This document shows positions 8,025 through 16,741 of a stretch of 64,000 bases of DNA, piece by piece (the stretch's first letter is position 1; each line of letters starts with the position of its first letter). Location of the stretch: contig CAJWLK010000002.1 of the NCBI GenBank assembly GCA_913043255.1, positions 124,001 through 188,000 of the forward strand, in the 5' to 3' direction. This DNA comes from an uncultured Gemmatimonadota bacterium (GTDB lineage Bacteria > Gemmatimonadota > Gemmatimonadetes > Palauibacterales > Palauibacteraceae). The position numbers and the translations under genes are program-made. The notes under the pieces are model-generated. The model worked only from the letters and a program-made list of their open reading frames with translations. It was not told where the DNA came from and did not search any database.

Positions 8025-10208
8025 ATGTCGTCGCGGCAAAAAAGTTGGCGCAAACGCACGTCTGCCATTCTCACGTTCATGAGCGTGGGCATCGCTGCTG
8101 CGGGCTGCAACGGAGATGGCGGGGAAAACACTGACCGGCTTTCTTCGCTTGAACCACCCCAGGCAAAGGTGATCCCTGAACAACTCAAGACCCACGGGCA
8201 CACGCGTATCGACAACTATTATTGGTTAAACCAACGCGAAAACCCTGAAGTAATCGCATACCTCGAAGCAGAAAACACATACACTTCCGCCCTAATGAAC
8301 CATACGGAATCCCTGCAAGAAGAACTGTTCGCGGAGATTAAAGGCCGCATAAAACAGACGGATCTGTCGGTTCCCGAAATGAGAGGCAGCCACTTCTACT
8401 ACACAAGGACCGTCGCAGGTCAGGACTATCCGATTTACGCCCGTAAGAAAGGTTCTCTCGACGCAGATGAAGAAGTTTTACTGGATGTCAATGCGATGGC
8501 TGAAGGGCACAATTTCTATAACGCGTTTCCCAGCATTAGTTCGAACGAAAACTTGATGGCCTACGCGGATGACACACGTGGGCGTCGAATCTATACGATT
8601 CGTTTCAAGAACTTGATCACGGGTCAACAGTTCCCGGAGACGATCTCAAACACTTCTGGGAACATGGTATGGGCCGAAGACAACCAGACGCTTTTCTATG
8701 CGAAACGCGATCCTGAAACACTGCGGTCATTTCAAATATACCGACATGCAATGGGGACAGATCCCGTCAAGGATGTTCTCATTTTTGAAGAAGAGGACGA
8801 AGAATTTAGCTCTAGGGTGTGGAAGACTAAATCGAAAGAATACATCGTCATCTCATCCAGTCACACGATGATGGACGAGCATCGTTTCGTCGACGCTGCC
8901 TCTCCAATGAACAGTTTTCAGCTCTTCATCAAACGGGTCCGAGGGCACGAACACAGAATTGATCACATCGGAGACCACTTTTATGTCCTAACCAACCTCG
9001 GCAACGCGAAGAACTTCCAGCTCATGCGGGCTCCTGTCACCCAAACCGAAACTGATCACTGGGAACCGGTCATTGCTCACCGCGACGATGTATTTCTAGA
9101 GGGATTTGAATTGTTTCGCGATCACCTGGTCGTGAGCGAACGAAAAAATGGACTTATCGAGTTTCGCGTGCGGCCTTGGAATGGAGATGAACACTACATC
9201 GAGTTTGAGGATGCAGCATATGCGACGAGGGTGACAGCGAACCCAGAATTCGACACCCCAATACTTCGGTTCAGCTATACATCATTGGCTGCTCCACAAG
9301 CAATATATGACTACGACATGAACAATCGTGAGCGAACGTTGCTCAAGCAGGAAGAAGTGTTGGGCGGATACCATGCCGGCGACTACATCGTCGAACGGTT
9401 ATACGCGCCTGCCCGAGACGGTGCCGCCCAGATCCCTATATCCATGATTTACCGTAAGGATCTCGCTAAGGACGGAACGAATCCACTACTCCTCTACGCC
9501 TACGGTTCTTACGGTGCGAGTATGGATGCGAACTTCTCGTCGACGCGAATCAGCCTTCTCGATCGCGGCTTTATCTACGCAATCGCCCATATTCGAGGTG
9601 GCCAAGAGATGGGGCGCGGTTGGTACGAAGACGGAAAGATGTTCAACAAGAAAAACACCTTCACAGACTACATAGATACGGCGGAGTTCTTGATTGAGAA
9701 ATCCTATACAACGCCCGACAAGCTCTTCGCACGAGGAGGCAGCGCAGGAGGGCTCCTTATGGGCGCCGTTACAAACATGCGCCCTGACCTCTTCCACGGG
9801 GTAATCGCCAACGTCCCCTTCGTCGACGTAGTCACCACGATGCTAGACGAGTCGATACCGTTAACAACGTTCGAGTTTGACGAGTGGGGCAATCCGGCTG
9901 ACCTCGAATCCTACCGGTACATGCTCTCCTATTCACCATACGATCAATTGGAGGCGAAAGATTATCCGAACCTGCTTGTGACGACGGGGCTCCATGATTC
10001 ACAAGTCCAATATTGGGAGCCAGCCAAGTGGGTCGCGAAAATACGGTCACTTAAGACCGACAGTAATAGGCTTCTTCTCAAGACTCACATGGATGCAGGA
10101 CACGGGGGCGGCTCAGGCCGAGACCGCCGGTATCAGGAGTTGGCATTCGAGTTTGCGTTTCTCCTCGATCTACTTGAGGATCGATCAGTCACAAACCGAG
10201 AGAAGTGA
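8025..10208 (+). CDS. Oligopeptidase B-like S9A serine peptidase, lipoprotein
   Basis: The start at ATG 8025 is chosen because AAGGAG lies at 8013-8018; a longer frame from 7974 would overlap msrA. The N-terminus is a lipoprotein signal with lipobox A-A-G-C (Cys about residue 29), so the 727-residue protein is probably membrane-anchored in the periplasm. It has the S9A layout: beta-propeller domain, then an alpha/beta-hydrolase domain with nucleophile Ser in G-G-S-A-G-G, Asp in the G-L-H-D-S-Q-V loop and His in the D-A-G-H-G-G-G-S-G-R loop. Family members cut short peptides after basic residues or proline; exact specificity is not shown. Confidence 0.92.
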   Translation: MSSRQKSWRKRTSAILTFMSVGIAAAGCNGDGGENTDRLSSLEPPQAKVIPEQLKTHGHTRIDNYYWLNQRENPEVIAYLEAENTYTSALMNHTESLQEELFAEIKGRIKQTDLSVPEMRGSHFYYTRTVAGQDYPIYARKKGSLDADEEVLLDVNAMAEGHNFYNAFPSISSNENLMAYADDTRGRRIYTIRFKNLITGQQFPETISNTSGNMVWAEDNQTLFYAKRDPETLRSFQIYRHAMGTDPVKDVLIFEEEDEEFSSRVWKTKSKEYIVISSSHTMMDEHRFVDAASPMNSFQLFIKRVRGHEHRIDHIGDHFYVLTNLGNAKNFQLMRAPVTQTETDHWEPVIAHRDDVFLEGFELFRDHLVVSERKNGLIEFRVRPWNGDEHYIEFEDAAYATRVTANPEFDTPILRFSYTSLAAPQAIYDYDMNNRERTLLKQEEVLGGYHAGDYIVERLYAPARDGAAQIPISMIYRKDLAKDGTNPLLLYAYGSYGASMDANFSSTRISLLDRGFIYAIAHIRGGQEMGRGWYEDGKMFNKKNTFTDYIDTAEFLIEKSYTTPDKLFARGGSAGGLLMGAVTNMRPDLFHGVIANVPFVDVVTTMLDESIPLTTFEFDEWGNPADLESYRYMLSYSPYDQLEAKDYPNLLVTTGLHDSQVQYWEPAKWVAKIRSLKTDSNRLLLKTHMDAGHGGGSGRDRRYQELAFEFAFLLDLLEDRSVTNREK

Positions 10209-10248
10209 TTCGCCAGAAGGCAGTCCAGCGTACCGACCAGCAGATGTT

Positions 10249-11223
10249 TTATTTCATGTTCGCCTGATCCTGTACCCATTCCGCCGCTGCACGGTGTGTC
10301 CCAAACCAAACATTTGGCTTTGAGCGAATATGTTCAATTAATTCTCGCAGAATGACTATTCGTGATCGGTGTCCAATGTAGTGTGGGTGCATGGTAAGTA
10401 AGAACATCGTGCCCTCTTCGTAGGCCACATCAAACTCGTCCTTGTAAACTTGGAGCACCTCCCGAGGGTTTGCATACCGGTCCCCCTGCGGATTGAAAAG
10501 CGGAGCATCATCAAGAATCCAGTCAACGGGGAGTTCGATCATGCCGGTTGGTGTGCCATTCGCCATAATCTCGTATGGCCGATCGTCTGCCATCAAAGAT
10601 GAGTCATATAGAAAGTCCATACTGAGGAGCAGGTCGAGCGTAGCATCGCTAAAATTCCATGACGGGGCACGATACCCGACTGGGCGTTCACCAATAAGGT
10701 CTGTCATCTTATCGACAGCCATCCTCAGGAGCCGCTCCTCTTCTTCACGAGGAAGAGAGGCATTTCGTTCGTGGATCCAACCGTGAATTCCTATCTCATG
10801 ACGTCCTGAAGCCTGGATTGCGTCGATCTGGTGCGGCGCCAGCATGAAACTCATCGCTGGGCCAAAAAAAGAGGCGGGGATCTCATATTGATCGAGCAGG
10901 TCAAGCACACGTTGAAGAGCCACACGAGATCCATACTCGCCTTGGGATAGCCCACCGACGTTAGTGTCTCCGTTGCGCAACCAAACGGTCTCGTTATCGA
11001 CGTCGAACGAGAGAAGTACGGCTACCTGAGTCCCGCCGGGCCATTCATCGGGGTTAAGTGACCGTCCCGCCCGCACGCGACCAACCTCCTCGAATACACG
11101 CTCTTCAGACCATTCCCAAGCAGGCACTTTTTCCTGTCCTTCGGCCGGTACCCGAAGGAACCCTAGGACGAGCATAGCAAGAATAGGCAGTGATCGCGGA
11201 CAATTCAGAAATCGGATCATCAA
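10249..11223 (-). CDS. Secreted polysaccharide deacetylase (NodB-homology) family protein
   Basis: The 324-residue product has a signal peptide (to about residue 29). The NodB-type metal site is present: the S-F-D-V-D-N-E segment for the catalytic/metal Asp pair, H-G-W-I-H for the His-x3-His motif near residue 147, and R-A-P-S-W for the Arg-x-Pro motif near 195. The family removes N- or O-acetyl groups from glycans, or acts on cyclic amides such as allantoin (PuuE type); the F-D-V-D-N-E form resembles the latter group. It is transcribed away from pckA. Confidence 0.82.
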   Translation of the reverse strand: MMIRFLNCPRSLPILAMLVLGFLRVPAEGQEKVPAWEWSEERVFEEVGRVRAGRSLNPDEWPGGTQVAVLLSFDVDNETVWLRNGDTNVGGLSQGEYGSRVALQRVLDLLDQYEIPASFFGPAMSFMLAPHQIDAIQASGRHEIGIHGWIHERNASLPREEEERLLRMAVDKMTDLIGERPVGYRAPSWNFSDATLDLLLSMDFLYDSSLMADDRPYEIMANGTPTGMIELPVDWILDDAPLFNPQGDRYANPREVLQVYKDEFDVAYEEGTMFLLTMHPHYIGHRSRIVILRELIEHIRSKPNVWFGTHRAAAEWVQDQANMK

Positions 11224-11251
11224 AATACTCCAGAGTTATTTTGGTATAAGA

Positions 11252-12988
11252 GTGATGTTTGGTGGTCATTCTGGCTATCCGACCATAACTTATCTGCTTG
11301 TTCACGTACCGGCCGACCGGCGCAATCTCCCAATCTTGTCTCAAGCACTGTGTAGGGAAGGGTTAACTATTGATGTCGCAACTTCGAAACCGGAAGCCAA
11401 GCCCTTGGACCTGAGCGCACACGGCATTGTAGTGCCCGAGGTTGAGCGAAATCCCACGCCCTCGGAAATCTATGAAGATGCCCTAGGAAGCGGAGAATCA
11501 AAAACCGTCAAGGCGGCCAATGGTGCATTAGTAGCATTCTCGGGCACTAAAACGGGTCGATCGCCTAACGACAAGCACGTCGTGCGCGACAGCCACACGG
11601 AGGGAGACATCTGGTGGGGTTCCGTCAATATTCCACTTAATCCCAGTTGCTTTGAAAAGAACCGGAATCGAGCCCGTGATTTTCTGAATTCGCGGGACCG
11701 GCTTTACGTGATCGATGGGTTTGCGGGTTGGGACCCTGAGCACCGTCTTAAAATCCGAATCATTTGTGCCCGTCCATATCATGCACTGTTCATGCATAAC
11801 ATGCTGATTCGACCAACCGTTGAGGAGCTGGAGGATTTTGGCGATCCAGATTTCGTCATATACAATGCGGGAGAAGAGCGCGCGGACGAATCGTTGGAAG
11901 GTGTCACCTCCGAGACGAGTGTAGATATCTCGTTCGTTCACAAAGAAGCCTCAATCTTGGGCACGGAATACGCTGGAGAGATGAAGAAAGGCGTATTTAC
12001 CGTTATGAACTACCTGATGCCAAAACGAGGGGTGCTCTCTATGCACTGTTCGGCAACAGCAGATTCCACGACTGGCGCCTCATCGCTCCTTTTCGGACTC
12101 TCAGGTACTGGGAAAACAACGTTATCAGCTGATCCAAATCGGTTGTTGATCGGAGATGATGAACATTGTTGGACAGACAGCGGCATCTTCAATATCGAAG
12201 GCGGATGCTACGCCAAAACCATTGATCTTTCCGAAGAAAAAGAGCCTGATATTTATCGTGCTCTCAAGTTTGGATCCGTGCTTGAAAATGTCGTACTGCG
12301 CGAAGATGGATCAGTTGATTGGTCTGATGGATCGATCACGCAAAACACACGCGGCAGTTACCCGATCGAACACATCTCGAATGCCAAGATTCCGTGCACG
12401 GGAGGGCATCCGAGTGATATCATCTTTCTTACGGCCGACGCTTTTGGTGTGCTCCCACCATTGAGCAAACTGACACCTGAGCAGGCCATGTATCATTTCA
12501 TTAGTGGATACACAGCGAAGGTGGCCGGCACCGAGGTTGGAGTTACTGATCCAGAAGCCACCTTCTCTCCATGCTTCGGCGGCCCCTTCCTCGTCTGGCA
12601 CCCAGCCAAGTACGCATCACTTTTGGCAAAAAAGATAGAAGAACACAACGTAGATGTATGGCTCGTAAACACGGGATGGAGCGGCGGACCGTTCGGCATC
12701 GGATCGAGAATCAACCTCGAAGAAACGCGCACGATGGTGGACGCAATACATACGGGTCAACTTGCAACTGCACCTACTGAAACAGATCCGATATTCGGGC
12801 TCCAGGTCGTTACCAAGGTGCCAGATGTTTCGGAAGAGATTTTAAAACCCCGAAGCACCTGGTCTGATGGGGCTGCGTACGACGAGAAAGCCGTTACGCT
12901 CGCCCGTCTATTTAACGACAACTTCAAAAAATATGAGGCCGATTGTTCCTCTGCAGTTCGTGACGCAGGACCTAATATCAAGCCTTAG
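11252..12988 (+). CDS. pckA: Phosphoenolpyruvate carboxykinase (ATP)
   Basis: PckA converts oxaloacetate and ATP to PEP and CO2 at the entry to gluconeogenesis. The enzyme core is complete: G-R-S-P-N-D-K, M-H-C-S-A, the kinase-1a loop G-L-S-G-T-G-K-T-T-L, the metal motif I-G-D-D-E-H-C-W (Cys where Gly is more usual) and N-T-R-G-S-Y-P. The first conventional start is GTG 11252, giving 578 residues, but homology begins near L-D-L-S-A-H-G-I (residue 52). The usual length of about 535-540 fits a start near codon 40, where an in-frame ATT at 11369 follows a GGAAGGG. A later start would also leave room for a promoter divergent from the deacetylase. The N-terminal 39 codons are therefore doubtful. 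Confidence 0.95.
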   Translation: MMFGGHSGYPTITYLLVHVPADRRNLPILSQALCREGLTIDVATSKPEAKPLDLSAHGIVVPEVERNPTPSEIYEDALGSGESKTVKAANGALVAFSGTKTGRSPNDKHVVRDSHTEGDIWWGSVNIPLNPSCFEKNRNRARDFLNSRDRLYVIDGFAGWDPEHRLKIRIICARPYHALFMHNMLIRPTVEELEDFGDPDFVIYNAGEERADESLEGVTSETSVDISFVHKEASILGTEYAGEMKKGVFTVMNYLMPKRGVLSMHCSATADSTTGASSLLFGLSGTGKTTLSADPNRLLIGDDEHCWTDSGIFNIEGGCYAKTIDLSEEKEPDIYRALKFGSVLENVVLREDGSVDWSDGSITQNTRGSYPIEHISNAKIPCTGGHPSDIIFLTADAFGVLPPLSKLTPEQAMYHFISGYTAKVAGTEVGVTDPEATFSPCFGGPFLVWHPAKYASLLAKKIEEHNVDVWLVNTGWSGGPFGIGSRINLEETRTMVDAIHTGQLATAPTETDPIFGLQVVTKVPDVSEEILKPRSTWSDGAAYDEKAVTLARLFNDNFKKYEADCSSAVRDAGPNIKP

Positions 12989-13011
12989 GCAGATTCTATA
13001 TTGGAGGCATT

Positions 13012-14577
13012 ATGCAGCGATCTATAGGAGTCATTGTTCTCCTCCTGATGACCTTTCAGGCCCATGCGAACGGACAATCCAATGAGACCCCTCTTTATGG
13101 AAATCTTGGTCCGCACGCACGAGATATCGTCACATCCTCAGATAGGGCCCAGGCTTACTTTAATGAGGGCCTGTTATTCATGTATGCCTTCGGAACCTCG
13201 ATTGCTGAAGAGTCTTTCGGCGCGGCGCGAGAAGAGGACCCAGAGTGTGCAGCTTGCTACTGGGGTGAGGCCTGGGCTTTAGCTCCATACCTTAACGGGG
13301 GAATGTCGCCGGGCAATGAGCGGAAGGCGTACGCTGCGATTGAGCGAGCCAAAGAATTTTCCTCAAATGCGAATGAAGTCGAAAAGGCACTAATCGATGC
13401 ATTCGCTCTGCGTTATGAAGCTGAGCCTGATCGTAACCGACGGAAGATGCTCGACACGCTGTACGCACGTGAGATGAAAAACGTCGCACAGCAGTTCCCA
13501 AATGATCTCGACGTCCAAACACTATATGCCGAGGCGTGGATGCTACTTCGTCCAAGGCGTGGCGATGTCGATCTGAACGCACCTGACGTTCAGCATATCC
13601 TACCGATCCTCGAAGGCGTGTTAGCCCGCGACATCCGCCATCCTGGGGCCTGTCATCTGTACATCCATCTCGTCGAGGCATCACCCGAACCCGGAAAAGC
13701 CGAAGACTGTTCAAACTATCTCGGCAGTTCAATCGCAGTGAGCCACATTCACCATATGCCGTCGCACATCTTCATGAATATCGGACGTTGGGGGGATGCC
13801 GTAACGTCAAACCAACAAGCTTGGCATGCCGACCAGAAAGCCAACTATGGTGGTCCGCCGGGAGTCTATCCTTCTCACAATCTCCACATGTTGTTGAATG
13901 CTGCGGTGATGGATGGCCAGAGCGCCGTGGCCATGCAAGCGGCTCAAGATCTAGCTCGACATCCGGGGCCATGGGCTTGGTACGTACCGTTAACATACGC
14001 AGTATTTGGTCGCTGGTCTGAAATCATTGAGACCAATGCAAATCCCGATGGACCAACAAACGTTGTGGGCTGGAACTTCGCCCGAGGTATGGCCCACCTC
14101 CGGACAGGCGATCCCCAAACCGCCAGTAAAAACCTGGCCAAGATTGAGGAAGTGATTACTGAAGCTGAAGATGGGGACCAGTTCAGATTTCACCCGTTAA
14201 AGGATATCCTAGCACTGCCAAGGGCGATCCTTGCTGCTGAAATTGCACACGCGGACGGACAATCTGAAGAAGCCATCGAGATCCTTGAGGGTGCAGTTGA
14301 GATCGAAGATGGACTCCTCTACTCTGAGCCAGAGGCTTGGCACATCCCGATTCGAAATGTCCTGGGTGCAATTCAGCTCGATATTGGTCAAGCTGCAGAC
14401 GCTGAAGTGACCTATCGGGCCGCAATTGAAGACCACCCTAATCAAGGGTGGGGGCTGTTTGGTCTTGAGCAAGCACTCACAGCGCAGGGGAAAACGACAC
14501 AAGCGCAGGAAGCGAAACGGGACTTTGAGAAATATTGGGCACGTGCAGACATCTGGCTTCGGAGCTCACGTTTCTAG
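13012..14577 (+). CDS. Secreted tetratricopeptide-repeat protein
   Basis: The 521-residue protein has a signal peptide (about residues 1-20, ending H-A-N-G-Q) and helical TPR-like units throughout. Examples are an A-x-A-Y-F-N-E-G-L unit near 42, Y-W-G-E-A-W-A-L-A near 83, and A-D-A-E-V-T-Y-R-A-A-I-E near 463 with P-N-Q-G-W-G-L-F-G-L after it. A conserved H-I-H-H-M-P-S-H-I-F patch near residue 245 is typical of a family of secreted TPR proteins of unknown role. A GGAGG site precedes the ATG, 23 bases after pckA, so cotranscription is possible. No enzymatic function can be assigned. Confidence 0.75.
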   Translation: MQRSIGVIVLLLMTFQAHANGQSNETPLYGNLGPHARDIVTSSDRAQAYFNEGLLFMYAFGTSIAEESFGAAREEDPECAACYWGEAWALAPYLNGGMSPGNERKAYAAIERAKEFSSNANEVEKALIDAFALRYEAEPDRNRRKMLDTLYAREMKNVAQQFPNDLDVQTLYAEAWMLLRPRRGDVDLNAPDVQHILPILEGVLARDIRHPGACHLYIHLVEASPEPGKAEDCSNYLGSSIAVSHIHHMPSHIFMNIGRWGDAVTSNQQAWHADQKANYGGPPGVYPSHNLHMLLNAAVMDGQSAVAMQAAQDLARHPGPWAWYVPLTYAVFGRWSEIIETNANPDGPTNVVGWNFARGMAHLRTGDPQTASKNLAKIEEVITEAEDGDQFRFHPLKDILALPRAILAAEIAHADGQSEEAIEILEGAVEIEDGLLYSEPEAWHIPIRNVLGAIQLDIGQAADAEVTYRAAIEDHPNQGWGLFGLEQALTAQGKTTQAQEAKRDFEKYWARADIWLRSSRF

Positions 14578-14631
14578 CCGACTCAATCAATGTGGCATCC
14601 CGATAATTAAATTGGTCCTTCATAGCTAACG

Positions 14632-15297
14632 TCATCGGATGATAGGGCCACCGGTCCTATCATCAGGAATAAAACGATCACGGGCTGGCATAATGATTTC
14701 CGCGACTGTCGCCGAGTCTACCACTGCGTCTTCGGGCAGGAGGTCATTGAGGAAGAGCATCGCCCCAACCACTCCGTAGACTTCTTCGTCTGATAGAGAG
14801 CCGGGAAAATCGAAAGGCATTGCTCGACGCGTATAGTCAAAAAGCGTGGTGGCAAAGGGCCAGTAGCTTCCCACCGTCGATCGCAACGATCGATCTTCTG
14901 CGAACTGAAACTCATCTCCCGGAACGCGACCCGCGAGGACATCAAAAGGTCCTTCCGTACCCGTGGGTCCATGGCACGCCATGCATTTTTTTTGGTAGAC
15001 TTTAAGTCCTTCGGTGACCGTTGATCCTCCGGAGGGCAATCCGGCCCCGTTAGGCGAAATGTCTATATCCCACACTGCGATATCGGTAACTGACGCAGGA
15101 CTCCCGAAACCATAGCGTCCACCTTGACCACTCGGAAACGGGGCTGCCGATGAACCCGGGTTCGTCCAGCTTAATGTCGGTTCGCCAGGATCTTCAGGCC
15201 CCCCTTCGTTAACACCACACGCCCACACAGAAAAAAGGGCGCTTACGAAGACGGCCAAATGATGGGCACGCAGCCCATACCGCGATGAACTTCTCAT
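14632..15297 (-). CDS. Lipoprotein c-type cytochrome, electron acceptor of the SoxC-like dehydrogenase
   Basis: Start ATG 15297 overlaps the stop of the upstream soxC-like gene (ATGA), which decides against the longer frame from 15342. The 221-residue product has a lipoprotein-type signal with Cys27 (V-W-A-C-G), a single haem-binding C-M-A-C-H at residues 105-109 and a likely axial Met160 in R-R-A-M-P-F. This is the pattern of SoxD/SorB-type class I cytochromes that take electrons from a sulfite-oxidase-family molybdoenzyme. Translational coupling strongly suggests they form one complex in the periplasm. Confidence 0.87.
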   Translation of the reverse strand: MRSSSRYGLRAHHLAVFVSALFSVWACGVNEGGPEDPGEPTLSWTNPGSSAAPFPSGQGGRYGFGSPASVTDIAVWDIDISPNGAGLPSGGSTVTEGLKVYQKKCMACHGPTGTEGPFDVLAGRVPGDEFQFAEDRSLRSTVGSYWPFATTLFDYTRRAMPFDFPGSLSDEEVYGVVGAMLFLNDLLPEDAVVDSATVAEIIMPARDRFIPDDRTGGPIIR

Positions 15298-16583
15298 GCC
15301 GGCGGTTGGAATTCGACTGATCCATTTGAATTCACTCGCCAACCCCGGATACTATTGTAATGGTAGCGAGTGCCTGGACCCCGTACGTCAGTGATTTGTT
15401 CAAGCGTTGGTTGGATATATCCCGTCTCGTCGATGGCACGACTCATTAAGTGTGCGGGGCGTCCATCCCAATCCCAAGCATACCGAAACCGCGTTGTGCA
15501 CTTGGGGAGCACTGGCTCTTGGAGGACCGCATCTGCCCAGGTGCCCCCCCCATCCGTGCTGATTTCAACCCGGTCGATAACCCCTCGCCCTGTCCAAGCA
15601 TATCCAGAAATCTCAACAAAACCAGACGATGTTAGCCGGTCGGGATAGACGGGGTAGGTGATAAGTGATTTTGCGTCCATAACGAACGAAAAGAGGCGTG
15701 CCTTGCCACCAAGGATCGGGTCCGAGTACTTCGAAGTTTCCTCTCGGGACATAAAAGGACGATCGGAAAGCTCGAGTCTACGTACCCATTTCACACTCGT
15801 GTTCCCCTCCCACCCAGGTAGGAATAATCGAGCTGGATATCCTTGCTCGGGTCGGATCGCTTCCCCGTTTTGACCATACGCGATCATTGCATCGTCCCAC
15901 GCCTTTTCCATGGGAATGCTGCGGCTCATGACCGCTGCGTCCGATCCTTCTGCTAAAAACCATGTGGCATCTGAGTGTGCCCCTACCTCCTCAAACAGGG
16001 TGGCCAGTGCGACCCCTGACCACTCACTGGTACTTAGGAGTCCATCCATCGCTTGAGGCGACATTCGCGGGTTTGCATCGGTCCGCGAACCGGCACCTCC
16101 GTTGCCTGAACATTCGATAAAATGGAGACGTGCAACTTGTGGGAACCGTTTCAGATCATCTAGCGTGAACAGGGTTGGGCGATCAACCATACCATGAATT
16201 AATAACCGGTACTGTGTTGGATCGATCTGTGGAATTCCGTGATGGTGACGCTCGAAGTGAAGATCGGCAGGTGTAAGAATCCCATGGAGCTCATGATGGG
16301 GGGTGCGAGATGAGCCGCCAGCTGATCCTGACAGTTGCTTTCCCGGCGTCTCGAAGGGCGATCGCGAACCAACTTCCACAGGACGTTCGCCGGGGACCCG
16401 AGTTGGATCTAATGAAGACTGTTCAATCCCTAATCCACGAGCTGCACCCACTGTCATCACACTGCCCGCAGTTGCTGCGGCACCGGTAATCAGCGCACGC
16501 CGGCTAACCGTACGCAACTCATTTGGGGGTGCTTCGCCGTCGCCCTCTGAGGCATCGGGTATTTTCTTCCCGTCTTTTCGCAC
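15294..16583 (-). CDS. SoxC-like molybdopterin sulfite/sulfane dehydrogenase
   Basis: The start is GTG 16583 with GGAGG four bases before it. A Tat signal (S-R-R-A-L-I-T-G-A-A at about residues 27-36) directs the folded cofactor-containing enzyme to the periplasm. The sulfite-oxidase fold is clear: H-F-I-E-C-S-G-N-G with the Mo-ligand Cys158, a later R-L-F-L-P-G-W-E-G-N substrate/cofactor region, K-W-V-R-R-L, and a C-terminal dimerisation domain with S-T-D-G-G-G-T-W. The sequence is nearest to SoxC. The rest of the Sox thiosulfate system (SoxXYZAB) is not in the window, so sulfite oxidation feeding the downstream cytochrome is the more cautious reading. Confidence 0.9.
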   Translation of the reverse strand: MRKDGKKIPDASEGDGEAPPNELRTVSRRALITGAAATAGSVMTVGAARGLGIEQSSLDPTRVPGERPVEVGSRSPFETPGKQLSGSAGGSSRTPHHELHGILTPADLHFERHHHGIPQIDPTQYRLLIHGMVDRPTLFTLDDLKRFPQVARLHFIECSGNGGAGSRTDANPRMSPQAMDGLLSTSEWSGVALATLFEEVGAHSDATWFLAEGSDAAVMSRSIPMEKAWDDAMIAYGQNGEAIRPEQGYPARLFLPGWEGNTSVKWVRRLELSDRPFMSREETSKYSDPILGGKARLFSFVMDAKSLITYPVYPDRLTSSGFVEISGYAWTGRGVIDRVEISTDGGGTWADAVLQEPVLPKCTTRFRYAWDWDGRPAHLMSRAIDETGYIQPTLEQITDVRGPGTRYHYNSIRGWRVNSNGSVEFQPPA

Positions 16584-16741
16584 TTGACCTCCATAGTGCT
16601 AGGGTCCAAACCGCCTTTGAATAACTAACTTACCGTTATCCCGTTCGTGATCACGAGCAAACGACCACACCATCAAGGCACTACTCACCAGAGGGCCCTA
16701 GCAGATTAGCTGCCCATTACTCCATGTCACCGATTAGATGG

